This document shows positions 13,201-26,257 of a DNA stretch of 64,000 nt, piece after piece. Every line of letters begins with the position of its first letter. Position 1 is the first letter of the stretch. Made by a program: the position numbers and the translations under genes. The DNA is from Moringa oleifera (taxonomy: Eukaryota; Streptophyta; Magnoliopsida; Brassicales; Moringaceae): assembly GCA_021397835.1 (NCBI GenBank), contig JAJFZO010000896.1, forward strand, positions 5,620,501-5,684,500. Direction: 5' to 3'. The notes beneath the pieces are model-generated. The model was not told where the DNA came from, did no database searches, and saw nothing but the letters and a program-made list of their open reading frames with translations.

Positions 13201-16200
13201 CTAAGAGAGCCCAATAACTTCTAAGGGGCAGTCATTGGCATTGGTAGATGCTCATGTCAACTTTAGAGGAACCCAACAATCGCCTAGCTATTGTTGTAGG
13301 GCAGTTGCTGATGTTGGCACATGCTAGGACCTACACTAAGGACTACACAGCTATTGTTGCATAGTAATTCTTGGTATGAGTAGATGTTAGTGCTAGCACT
13401 AGGGAGCCAAGCAATGACCCTATGATGGTCGCTGGCATAAGGAGAGACTAATGACTATAACTAGGCAGTTGCTTATGTTGGTAGAAGCAAGTGCTAGCAC
13501 TAGGGAATCTTAGCGATGACCTAGCAACACTCGTTAGAGCTGGTCGACATCTGTGCTGGGTTCTATTAACGATGGCCCAACGACAATCGCTTATGTAGGC
13601 AAACATAACTGTAAGCACTAGATGAGCCTAACGATAGCCTAGCAGTAATAGTTGGCATTAGGAGAGCCTCACAATGATTGTGGTGGATTCGCTAGTGCAG
13701 ACAAATGGTTGCATTAGCTTCACGAGAACCCAACGACTACCAAGCTTTTGTTATAGTACAGTTGTTGGCATTAATAGATGCTAGTGCCAGCACTGAGGGA
13801 GCTAGTGATGACACCGTGATAGTCACTGGCATTAGGAGAGCCTAATAACTACTACTGGGCAATCATTAACGTTAGTAGATGGTAGTGTTAGCAGTGGAAA
13901 TGCTTAACAATGACCTAACAATAGTTATTGGCATTGGCAAACATCAACCTTAGGTTCTCTTAGTGATGGCCCAATTACTATCGTTAGCGCACATAGACAT
14001 ATGGGCAAGTATTAAAGGGTTGAATGATGACCTAACAATGTTAATAAGCACTAGGAAAGGCTAACAACTTATGCAAGCATGTTATTGGTGCAAGTGAATG
14101 TTCGCACTAGCTTGGGAGGAACCTATCGACTACCCACCTATTGTTACAACTTAGTTAGAAGTGTTGTTAGACGCCGACACTAGCATTAAAGGAACCCAAG
14201 GATTACCTAGCCACTATGGGAGGCAGTTGTTAGTGTCGATAACTAATAATGCTAGCATTAGGGGAGCCCAACGACAACCTAATTACAGTCACTCATGTTG
14301 GGAGAGCCTAACGACTGCTACTGGGTGATCGCAGATGCTGATAGATGTTAGTGTTAGCACTAGTGGAGCTTAGCGATGACCACCCAGCAGTAGTCGCTAA
14401 CGCTGCCAAACATCTTCACTAGGTTGCCCTGGCAATGACCTAATGACAATTGCTGGCACAGGTAAACATGAAAGTAAGCACTAGAGCAGCCCAATAACGG
14501 CCTAAAAGTTATGTTTGGCATTGGGAGAGACCAACAGTGACTACGAAGAAGTCGCTAGTTTTGGCAAATGCTCGCGCCAACTTGGGGAGAACCTAACAAC
14601 TTCTTAACTATAGTTGTAAGGCAGTCGCTAGTGTTGGTTGACGTCGGTGCTAGCATTAGGAGAACTAAGGGACTTTCTAACAATTAGTGCGACGTAACTG
14701 CTGGTGTTAATAGATGCTAGTGCTAGCAATAGAAGAGCCTTATCACAATCATTAACATCAGGAGAGCATAACAACTACTACTGGGGAGTCACTAGTACTG
14801 GTAGAGGCCAACACCAATACTAAGGAAGTTCAGCAACGATGACCAGAAGATAGCCATAAGCGTTGGGAGTGCCTTATGACTATTACTAGGCAGTCACTAG
14901 CCTTGGTAAAAATCTGCACAGGGTTCCCCCAGCGATGGCTAAGTGGCGGTAGTAGGCAAAGGCAAACGCGAGGGCAAGCACCAAAAAAGCCTAATGATGG
15001 CCCAGCAGTTATAGTGGATACTAGGAGAACCTAGGGACTAGGGGAACCTTTGGACTTCATAGCCATTACTGTAGGGTAGTTATTGGTGTCGGTAGATGCT
15101 ACTAGCATTAGAGGAGCCTTGCAATGACTCCATAACAATTACTGGCATTGATAGAGCCCAATAACTATTGTTGGACAATCATTGGCGCTGGTAGAGGTAA
15201 GTACAGTCACTAGGGGAGCTTAGCAATGACCTAACGGTACTTGTTTGCGTGGATTGACATCGATGCTAGCGCTAGTAATGGCCCAGCAGCAATCGTTGGC
15301 ATAGGCATATCCAAGGACAAGCACTAGAGGAGACCAACAATGGCCAAGTAGTAGTGAGGGAAATTCTAACACTAGCTTTAGGGGAACCTAATGACTGTCC
15401 ACCTACTGTTACAAAGCAGTTAAAGTTGTCGGTTGATGCTAATGCTAATACTAGGGGAACCTTGGACTACCCAACTATTGTTGAGGGGTAGTTGTTGGTG
15501 ATAGTAGATGCCAATTCTAGCATTAGGGGAGCCCAATGATGACCTTTTGATCGTCATGATTATTATGAAAGCCCAATCGCTATCTTAGGCAGTTTTAGAC
15601 ACTAGTAAATGCTAGTGTTAGCACTACGGGAGCTCAACAACAACCTAGCAGTAGTCGTTGGCGCAAGCAGACATGAAGGCAAACACTAGACAAGCTAACG
15701 ACGGCTTAACAGTTGTAGTTGGCATTGGGAAAGACCAATAATTAGTGCAGGGAAGTTGTTAGTAGTAGTAGATGCTTAACTAGCTTTAGGGGAACCTAAC
15801 AACTGCCTAGCTACTATTACAAGGTAGATACTGGTGTCAATAGACACTTGTGCCAGCATCGAGGGAAATTAGGGACAACCCTATGATAGTCGCTCGCTTT
15901 GTAAGAGCCCAACGGCTGTTATTGGACAATCGCTAGTATTAATAGTGGCGAGCACCATCACTAGGGGATCTTTACGATGACTTAGCAGTAGTCCCTAGCA
16001 TTGGTAAGGATCTACACTGGGTTCCCCCATTAATGGTCTAGTGGACATCGCTGGTGTAACCAGACGTGAGGCCAAGCACTCGACAAGCCCAATGACGACT
16101 TAGTAGTAGTAATTAGAATCGATGGAGCCCAACAACTACTACAAAAAAATTGCTAATGCTAGCAAACCTTAACACCAACTTTGAGGAAACCTAGCGACTA

Positions 16201-19200
16201 CCCAATTAGTACTATAGGGAAGTTGCTAGTGTTAGTAAATGTTAATGCTTGCACTAGGAGAACCTTGGAACTGCCCAACTACTACTACGGGGCAATTACT
16301 AGTGTCGGTAGACGTTAATGCTAAGACCGATGAGGCCCAATGACATCCTCGTGAATAGTCACGAGCATCGAGAAAGACCAACGAATGAGGCTGGCAATTT
16401 TTGGCACTGTTCAAGGTTAGTGCCAACACTAGGGGAGCTCAACGATGACCTAACGATAATCGCTGACGCTAGCATACATCTCTATTAGGTTCCCCTAATG
16501 ATGGCCCAACGGTAGTTCCTGGCATAGGTAGACGCTAAGGCAAGTAATCAAGGAGATCAATGACTGAATAGTAGTAGTAATTGGAGTTACGAGAGATAGA
16601 TGACTGTTGTAGGGCAATCGTTCGTGCTGTTAGATGTTAATGCTAACTTTGGGGAAACCAACGATTGCCTAGCTACTAGAGCACGGAAGTTACTAGTGTT
16701 ATAAGACATAAATGATAGCACTAAGGGAACGTAAGGGTTGCCTAGCTATTGTTGCGAGGCTGTTATTGATGTCAGTAAACACTAATGCTAGCACCGGGCT
16801 GCCCAGTGATGACCCTATGATAGTCATTAGCATTAGAAGAGCTCAATGACTATGATTGAGAAGTCCCTAACTTGAGTAGATGCCAACACTAAGCGAATGT
16901 AGCGACCACCCAATGGCAATCATTGGCATTAGCAAACATTTACACTAGGTTCCCTCAAAGATCCATAAGCGATGGTCGCTAGCATATGTAGACAGAGGGC
17001 AAGCACTAGAGCAGGCCAACGATGGCCTAGCAGCAGTAGTGGGTTTTGGGAGACCTAACAACTATTGTGTGGTAGTCATTGGTGCTTGTAAACAGTACCA
17101 CCAATTTTGGTGGAAACTAATGATTGCTGAGCTACGGTTGAAAGGTAGTTATTGGTGCTGGAAAATGCTACCGCCCATACTAAAACCTAAGGATTGCTCA
17201 TCTATTACTGCTGGGCAGTTATTGGTGTTAGTAGACACTAGTTCTGGCAATAGAGGAGCCAGCGATGGCACCATCACATTTGTTGGCATTAGGAAAGCCC
17301 AACGACTACTACTAGGTAGTCGATGACGCTGGTAGAAGCCAGCCTCAGCACTAGGGGATCTTGACTACTTCACAACTACTATTAAAGGGTAGTTACTCAT
17401 GCTAGTAGACACTAATACCAGCTTTTGGTGTTGGTAAACATTGGTACCTATACTAAAAGAACCTAGAAACTGGCTAACTATTGGTATGGGGCAGTTACTT
17501 GCATTGGTAGATACTAACGCTAGCACTATGGGAGCCCAGGGACATCCCCATAATAGTTATTGTCGTTGGGATAGCCCAATGACTACTGCTGTGTAGTCGC
17601 TCGTGTTCTTTAAGGCCAGTGCCAGCACAAAGGGAGCTCTTCAATGACCTAGTGACAGTGGCTGGCATTAGCAAATATTTACGCTATGCTTCCTCAACAA
17701 TGCCCCAATGATAATCGCTAGCACAAGTAAATGCTAATGCTAGCTTTGGGGCAATCGCTAAGAGAGCGTAATGACTATTGCGAGGCAATCACTGCTACTA
17801 GTAGACTCTAGGACCAGCTTTGGGGGAACTCAATGATTGCCTAGCTACTGTAGCAGTAATGTTGTTAATGTCAGTAGATGCTAATGGTAGCACTAAGGGA
17901 ATGTAGAGGCTGCCCACCTATTACTGTGGGGCAAGTGCTAGTGTCAATAGACACTAATACTTGGATCGAGTTGCCCCACAATGACCCCGTAAAAATTATT
18001 GGTGTTGGCAGAGCCCAACAACGATTCTTGGGTAGTCACTAACATTGGTAAAAACCAACGTTAGCAAGAAGGGAGCTTGGCATCCACCCAATGAGAGTCG
18101 CTCGCATTAGCAAACATCTACATTGGGTTCCCCCAATGATTAAAAAAGAATGGTCATTGGATCAGGTAAATGTGAGGGTAATTCACTCGAGCAACCCAAT
18201 GATGATCTAGTAGCACTAGTTGGTATCATGAAGAGCCTAAAGATTACTGCTGGGTAGCCATTGGTGCTTATAGACACTATCACTAGCTTTGGGGGAACCT
18301 AATGACTATCCAGTGACTATTGTGAGCCTATTGCCAGTGTTGACAAATGTGAGCACTAACACTAACGAAACCTACGGACTACTCTACTATTGTTATGAGC
18401 AGTTTGTGGGGTTGGTACACGCTAATTTTGGCATCGGGGTAACCCAATGATGCCTTAAGACAATTGCTGGCATTGAAGGAGTGTCAATGACTACTGTTAG
18501 GTAGTTATTGATGTAGGTAAAAGCTAGCACCAACACTAGAACAACTCAGTGATGACCTTACGGCACTTGTTGGCACTGGTAGACATGAGGATAAGTACTA
18601 GGAGAGCCCCAACGACTACATAGTAAGTTACTAATGGTGGCAGATACTAGAGTCAGCTTTGGGGGAACCCAACGACTACCTAGTCACTACTGTTGGGCAG
18701 TTGTTGGGGTTGGCAAACGCCAATGCCTGCATTAAAGCTTAAGGGTTGCTCATCTATTATTGTAGGGTAGTTATTGGTGTTGGTAAACATAAGCACTAGC
18801 ATTAAGAGAGCCTAATGACGATCCAATGATCCCATGACTGTTGCTGGCATTAAGTGAGCCTAACAACTATAGTGAGGCAGTCACTAGTGCTAACACTAGG
18901 GAAGCTTAGCAACTGCCTAATGATAGTCGCTTGCGCTGGTAGATATCTTTTGTGGATTTCCCCAGTAATGGCCCAACGACGGACGTTGGCTTAGGTGAAC
19001 ACGAAGGCAAGAATAAAGGGAGCCAAAGAGTGTCCTACTAGAAGAGCCCAACAACTACTGTAAAGAAGTCACTGGTAGGTGCTAGTGCCAACTGTAGGGG
19101 AACCAAATGATTGCCCAGCTATTATTGCGAAGTAGTTATTAGTATTGGAAAAAGCTAGTGTCAGCACTAAGTGAACCTAAAGACTACTTAGCTATTATCA

Positions 19201-19570
19201 TAGGGTAATTATTCGTGTCAATATATGCTAGTGTCAACATTGGGCGAGCCCAACTACGATCTCATGATAGTGAGTATCATTGGGAGAGTCCAATAACTGT
19301 AATTGGGTAGTCATTGATGCAACAACTGTAACTGGATTGGGAGCTCTACGATGACCCAATAACTATCATTGGCATTGGGAGACAATTCTATTGAACTCCC
19401 CCCCAATGATGGCACAATCGCAGTCGTTGGCATAGGTAGATGCAAAGGTAAGCACTAATGGAGCCGAAGCACAATGTGGTAAAAGTAGTGGGCATTGGAA
19501 GAGCCTAACAATTAGTGCACGAAAGTCATTGGCCTAAGCAAAGGCGAGGACAAGCACTGGAGGAACCCAA

Positions 19571-19636
19571 CGATAGCTGGTAGTTGGCGCTAGGATAGCC
19601 TAACGATGGCTAATAGTTAGCGCTAGGATAGCCCAA
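19571..19636 (+). repeat. 33-bp tandem duplication in satellite A
   Basis: 19,571-19,603 and 19,604-19,636 agree at 28 of 33 positions, and all five differences are transitions (A/G or C/T). The duplicated piece is the 40-bp sub-block ending GCGCTAGGATAGCC. Confidence 0.8.
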
Positions 19637-21060
19637 TGATTATTACAAGGAAGTCTTTGTGCTGGCAGAGAACTCAAATGACTATCCAGCTACTGCTTTG
19701 ATGCAATGGTTAGTGCGGGCAGACGTTGATCCTAGCACTAGAGGAATGCAAGGACTCCCAATTATTACTACGTGGCACTTGGTGGTATCGGTAGATACTA
19801 GTGGTAGCACTGGGTGAGCCAAGCAACAAGTACAGTCATTGGCATTCGAGAGCCCAACAACTACAAGCAAGCAGTCATTCACAGTGGGTTGCCTTAGGAT
19901 GCCCTATGGCAGTCGCAGGTTCAAGTAGGTGAGAAGGCAAGCACTAGAGGAACCCAATGATGGCCTAGTAGTAGTTGTTGGCATCAAGAAAGATGAACAA
20001 TAACTATGAGGAAGTCATAGGTGTTAGTACACACTCACACTCATTTTTGAAGAACCCAACAACTACCCAACTAGTGATGCAAGGCAGTCTTTAGTGTTGG
20101 TTTATGTGAGTGCCAGCATTAGGGAACAAATGAACTTCCTAACATTTATTGTAAGGTTGTTGCTTTTATCGATACACATCAATGCTAATAATAGGGGAGC
20201 CTTACGACAACCCCATGATAGTCACTGGAGTTGGGAAAGCTAAACAACTATTGTTAGGCAATTACTAGCATTGGTAGGTGCCATGTTCAGCATTTGGTGA
20301 ACTCAGTAGTGATAACCCAGTGATAGTCGCACGCATTGGGAGAGCCCTATGATCACTGTTGGGTAGTCGCTTGTACTAGCAAACATCTGTACTGGGCTCT
20401 TCTAGTGATAGCCAAGCAAAAGTCATTAGCATCTATAGACGTAAGGGCAAGCACTAAAGGAGCCCAATGACGGCCTAGCAATAGTACTTGGCATTAAAAG
20501 AGCCAACAACTGCTATGAGGAAGTACCTAATGCTAGTAGATGCTTTCGTTAGCTTTGGGGGAACTTAACAATTGCCCAACTACGATTGTGAGACAGTTGC
20601 TAGTGTTAGACCAACACTAAAGGAACCCAAGGATTGTCTAGCTATTGTTGTAGGGCAGTTCCTTGAGTTGATAGATGCTAGTGCTAGCATAAGGGGAGTT
20701 TAGCGATGACCTCATGATAGTCACTATTCTTGAGAGGGCCAGCAGCTATTGTTGAGCAGTCATTGAGGATGATAGATGCTAGCACCAGTATTCACGGAGC
20801 TTAGAGATAATCCAGCTTTAAGGAAATCGATAATTTCCCAACTACTACTATAGTGCAATTGTTGGTATTGGCAAACACCGACATTAGCATTAGAAGAACC
20901 CACAGGCTACCTCATTATTACTGTGGGGTAGTTGCTAAGGTCGATAAATGCTAGAGCATACACCGAGGGAGCCTAGCGATGACCCAATGGACTATCGCAA
21001 GCATTGAAAGAGCCCAATAATTGCTGTAGGTAGTTGTTAATGTCGGTAAAAGCTAATGCT

Positions 21061-23359
21061 AGTAAATGCCAACCATTGTCATTGTAGCAACGATGGCCCA
21101 AAGGCTATCACTGATGCTAGTAAATGCGAGGGTAAGCATTAAAGGAGCCTAACAGTGGTCTAGCAGCAGTTGTTGGCATTGGGAGAGTCTAACAACTGTG
21201 GTCCAACAACTATGTTGGGGAAGTCACACATGTTTGTAGACACTCGCACTAACTTTTAAGGAACACAATGATTACCCAGCTGTTGCTATCGAGTAGTTGC
21301 TACAGTTGGTTGACGTCGATGTGAGCATTAAGGGATCTAAAGGACTTCTTAGTAACTGCAACGACGCAGTTGCTTTAATCAGTAGATGTCAATGCCAGCA
21401 ATGGGAGAGCATAGCGATGATCCCATGACAGTCGTTTACATTAAGAGAGCCCAATGGTTGATGGTATTGAGGGCCAGCATCAGCATTAAGGGAGCTCAAC
21501 GATGAAGAGCCAATGATAGTTAGAGGTATTGGGAGAGCCTTACAACTACTACTTGGCAATCACTTATGTTGGCAAACATCTACACTAGGACAGCTCAATG
21601 ACAAGCTAGAGATAGTCACTGGCACTGACAAACATTTGTAGTGGGTTCTCTTAAGGATGGCCTAGTGAACGTCAATCAACATGAGCACCTACATTGAGAG
21701 AGCCTTGAAACTACCCAACTATTACTGTGAAGTAGTTGCTAGTGTTAGTGGGCGCTAGTGCTAGCACCGACGGAGCCTAGTGACATCCCTGTGATAGTTG
21801 CTACCATTAGGAGAGCCTAACGAGTGCTTCTCGAGAGTGCCTAGTTGTTTAAGGCCAGCACATCATTAAGGGAGCTCAACGATGACCTAGAAGCAATCGC
21901 TCACACTAGCAAACATCTACATTAGATGATGCAGTAAAAATAATTAAGCATAAGGAAGGCACAATGACTGCTTGGGGAAGTTCCTGGTGCTAGCAGACAC
22001 TGATGCTGGCACAAGAGGAACCTAAGTACTACCTAGTTAGTTGTGGGGCAATTATTGATGTTAGTAGATGCTAGTGCCAGCATTAGGGGAATCCAAGGAT
22101 GATCTCATGATAGTCGTTGCCATTAGGAGAGCTGAACAACTATTACTAGGCAATCACTAGCACTAAGGGAGCTTAACAATGACCTAGCGGTAATCACTAA
22201 TGCTAGCAAACATCAGAGGTTAACTATGGCCTAACAAGAGCAGCAAGCATAAGTAGGCACAAAGGTAAGCACTAGAGGAACTTAATGACGACATAGTAAG
22301 AGTAATAAGCAGAAATAGAGCCTAATGACTATTGCGGGGCACTCGCTGATGCCAGCAGATGCTCGCACTTATTTTAGCTATAGCAGTGAGGCTATTATTG
22401 GTGTTTAGAGACAAAATTACCAATAAGTGGGGAATCTAGGGACTGCCTAACTATTACTGGGCAGTAGTTGCTAGTGTGAGTAGATGCCTGCACCAATATG
22501 AGGGAGGCCTTATATCATCCCTATGATAGTAATGAGCATTCGGAAAGTAAACCATTATTACTAGGTAGTTGCTGATGCTAGTAGGCATTTGCATGAGTTG
22601 CTGAAGATAGCAGGCATTTGATGAGAAGGCAAGCCCTAATGGAGCCCAACCATGACCAACCAGTAGTTATTGGCATTAGGAAAGCCCACTGACTACTACG
22701 GGGAAATCATTGGTGCTAGTAAATAGTCATGCTAGCTTTAGGGGAACCCAACGACTAACCAGTTATTTTTGCAGTGCTGTTGCTAGTGTTGTTAAACACC
22801 AGTGCGAGTACTAAAGGAGCCTAGCACTGACCCGAGGATAGTCGCTATTATTGGGAGAGCCCAACAACTACTGCTGAGCAATCATTCACGCTAATGGATG
22901 GCAACATGAACACTAGAGCAACTTAAGAATGACTTAGCGATAGTCATTGGCATTGGCAAACATCAGCATTGGGTCACCTAGTGATGGACAAACGGTTGTC
23001 ACTAGTGCATGTAAACATGAGGGCAAGCATAGTTAGGGTCGAATGACAGCCTAGCAACAGTAGTAGGCATTGGGAGAGCCCAACATCTTTTGCACGATGT
23101 TATTAGTGCAGTAAATGCTTGCATCAGCTTTGGGGAAACCCAATGACTGCCCAACTATTATTGTAAGGCAGTTATTAGTGTTCATGGATGCAGGTGCTAG
23201 CACTAGGGGGAACGCTAAGATTGCTCAACTATTGTTGTATGGCAGTTGCTAATGTCGGTAGACACTAATGCTAGCACAAAAGGAGGCCAGCGATGATCCA
23301 ATGATAATGGGTGGTATTATAAGAGCCTAACTAATGCTGTCGGGTAGCTGCTGATGCTA
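21061..23359 (+). repeat. Higher-order copy 1 (about 2.3 kb, five satellite A units)
   Basis: This stretch and the next share private variants in the same order, absent from neighbouring units: GTAAATGCC at 21,062 and 23,360; CATTTGTAGTGGGTT near 21,633 and 23,917; ACAAGAGGAACCTAAGTACT ending 22,030, with its counterpart at 24,361; TGGGGAA near 22,428 and 24,760. The shifts are 2,284-2,340 bp, close to five times 468. Other parts of the block do not obviously repeat at this distance, so this looks like a local duplication of a five-unit cassette. Confidence 0.6.
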
Positions 23360-25690
23360 GTAAATGCCAGCCACTGTCATTACTACAGCGATGGCCCAAT
23401 GACTATCATTGATGCTGGCAAAAGCGATGGTAAGCATTAAAAGAGCCTAATAGTGGCCTAAAAGCAGTTATTGGCATTGGGAGAGCCCAACGACTGTGGT
23501 GGAGAAGTCATCGGTGTTGGCAAACACTCATGCCAGTTTTTAAGGAACTCAACAACCGCCTAGCTACTGTTACTGGGTGATCACTGGTGTTGGTTGACGT
23601 CGACAGGTGTAATAGAGAAATTGAGGGACTTCCCAACAATTACTGTGAGGTAGTTGTTTTTATCGGTAGATGCTAGTGCCAGCAATAGGGGAGCCTAGTG
23701 ATGACCTCATGACACTTACTCGTGTTAGGAGAGCCTAACGATGATTGTTGGTAGGGGCCAATTTCAACACTAAAGGAGCTCTATGGTGACGATCCAACGA
23801 TAGATACAGGCATTGAGAAAGCCTTATAACTGCTGCAGGGCAATCACTTGCACTGGCAAACATGTGCACTGGGATAGCTAAAAGACCCGCCACAGAGAGT
23901 CTTTAGCGTTGGTAGACATTTGTAGTGGGTTTTCTTAATAATGGCCTAGCGAATATCAACCAACACCAATGCCTGCATTGAGAGAGCCTTAGAACTGCTC
24001 AACCATTATTGTGAAGCAATTGCTAGTGTTGGTGGATGCTAGTGCTAGAACCGAGAGAGCCTAATGACGTCCCTATGATAGTTCCTAACATTGGAAGAGC
24101 CCAATGACTTTTACACAAGAGTGACTGGCACTGTGTAACGCTAACACAACACTAAGGGAGCTCAGCGATGACCTAGCAGTAATCGCTGGTGTTGGCAAAC
24201 ATCTGCACTAAGTTCCCCTAGTGATGGCCCAGCGACAGTCACTATTGCACGTAGAGGAGTCCAACGACAGTACACTAGTAGTTTTTGGCATAGGAAGCAC
24301 ACAACAACTACTCAAAGAAGTCCCTCGTGCTTGTAGACGTCAATGCTAACACAAGGGGAACCTAGGTGCTGCCTAGCTATCTTTGTAACATAGTTACTAG
24401 TGTTAGTAGACACTAGTGCTAGCACTAAAGGAATCCAGCGATGACTTCATGATGGTTGTTGGCATTGGAAGAGTCGAACAACTATTGCTGGGTAGTCACT
24501 AGCGCTAGAGGAGCTTAATAATGAGCTAATGGTAATCACTAGCCTTGGCAAACATTGATGCTGGGTTCCTCCAACTATGGCCCAACGAGAGTAAGAGGCA
24601 TAAGTAGGTGCGAGGGCAAGCATTAGAGGAGCTCAACGACTACAACAAGGTAGTCCCTCATGCTTGCAGACACTCATGCTAACTTTGAGGGAACCTAATG
24701 ACTACTTAGCTACAGTAGTGAGGCACTTGTTGGTGTTGGCAAATGAAATTTCTAGCACATGGGGAACCCAGGGATTGCTAAGCTATTACTATAGGATAAT
24801 TGTTGGTGTTAGTAGATAGGAGCACTAATATAGAGGAAGCCTTGCAACGACCCTATGACAATCATTGGCATTGAGAGAGCTTAATGATTGCTGCTAATCA
24901 TTGGCATTGGGTAGTCAGGGGCACAAGTAGAGGCCAACACTAGCACTAATGAGATTAGTGATAATCCAATAATTGTTGCTAATGTTGGCAGACATCTACA
25001 CTAGGTTCTTCTAGCAATAGGCATGTGACAATCATTGATGTAGGTAGACAAAAAGCAAAAGTACTACATGGGCCCAACGATGGAATAGCAGCAATTATTG
25101 GCATTAAGAGAGCCTAATGATGACTACAAAAAAATTGCTGATGCTAGCAGACTCATGCCAGCTATGGAGTAAACTTATGGTTACATAGTTACTGCTAAGG
25201 GGCAGTTGTCGATGTCCACAAACATCAGTGTTAGCACTAAGAAAACCTAAGCACTGGCCAACAATTATTATGGGGTAGTTGTTGGTGTCAATAGATGCTC
25301 ATGCCAACACTAAGGGAGCCTTACGATAACCCCATAACTCTTGTTGGCGTTATGAGAGCCCAATAACTACTACTAGGCAGTCACTGGCATTAATAGAGGC
25401 CAACAACTACTACTAGCAGTAGTTGCTGATGTTGGAAGAGATTGGCACTAGGTTGCCCCTGTGATGGCCCAATGGTACTCTCTAGCATACGTAAACATGA
25501 TGATAAGCATTGAATGAGCCCAACGTCAGCCTAGCTATAGTAGTTGGCATTTGAAGAGCCAAAAAACTAGTGCAGGGAAGTGCCTAGTACAGGCTAATGT
25601 TGGCGCCAGCTTTGGGAGAACCCAACAACTACCCAATTGCTTTTGTGGTGTAGTTACTGGTGTTGTAGACGTTAGAGCAAGCATTAGCAG
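23360..25690 (+). repeat. Higher-order copy 2 (about 2.3 kb)
   Basis: Partner of the preceding cassette. Its later part also resembles 2.5-4.2 kb in block 1. Shared oddities are CAAAAGTACTACATGGG (near 3,341 and 25,056) and CATTGGGAATGCCCAAC (near 4,016 and 25,717), at shifts of about 21.7 kb. The right edge is not sharp. Confidence 0.55.
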
Positions 25691-26257
25691 AGTTTAACAA
25701 TGACCCCGTGGCAGTCGGTGGCATTGGGAATGCCCAACTAATAAGACAAGGTAGTCATTGACGTCGGTAGATATCAGAGTCAACACTAAAGGCGATAAAG
25801 GATGGCCTAACTACTATTACTGATGCTGGCAGACGTGAGCACAAGCACTGAGGAAGCTTAATGATGGCCTAGCTATAGTAAAAAGCATAAAGAGAGCCCA
25901 ATGATTACTACATGGAAATCGCTAGTGCTGGTAGATGCTCATGCCAACTTTGGGGGAACCGAAAGTCTACTTAGTTACTACTATAGGGCAGTTGCTCGTG
26001 TTGGTAGATGCCAATCCTAGCATTAAGGGAAGGTAACCTAGCTTTTGCAATAGAGTAGTTATTGGTATCGATGGACACTAGCGATAGCATCAGGGTAGCC
26101 CTACAATGATCGTATGATAGTCGTTAGTGTCGGGAAAGCCCATTGACTACAGATGGGCAATCATAGACATTGGTAGATACTGGTGCCAATACTAGAGGAG
26201 CTTAGTGACTACCCAATGGCAGTGTTGGATTTCCCTTCCGATGGCATAAGTAAACGC

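Larger units (their letters stand above)
10174..26257 (+). repeat. Satellite A, block 2 (about 468-bp compound tandem repeat)
   Basis: Same family and same strand as 1-6,030, about 34 units. The GGTTCCCC landmark at 16,020, 16,489 and 16,947 gives spacings of 469 and 458 bp. Sub-blocks carry an inverted-repeat core of the type TAGTGCTAGCACTA, perfect at 13,388-13,401 and 24,414-24,427. The array reads as one continuous block with no foreign insertion that I can see. Open frames up to about 95 codons occur but change register from unit to unit and match nothing. Confidence 0.9.

Noticed and set aside
17039..17326. 95-codon open frame (plus strand) in satellite A
   Set aside because: It spans sub-blocks of the tandem unit; equivalent units have stops in this frame.
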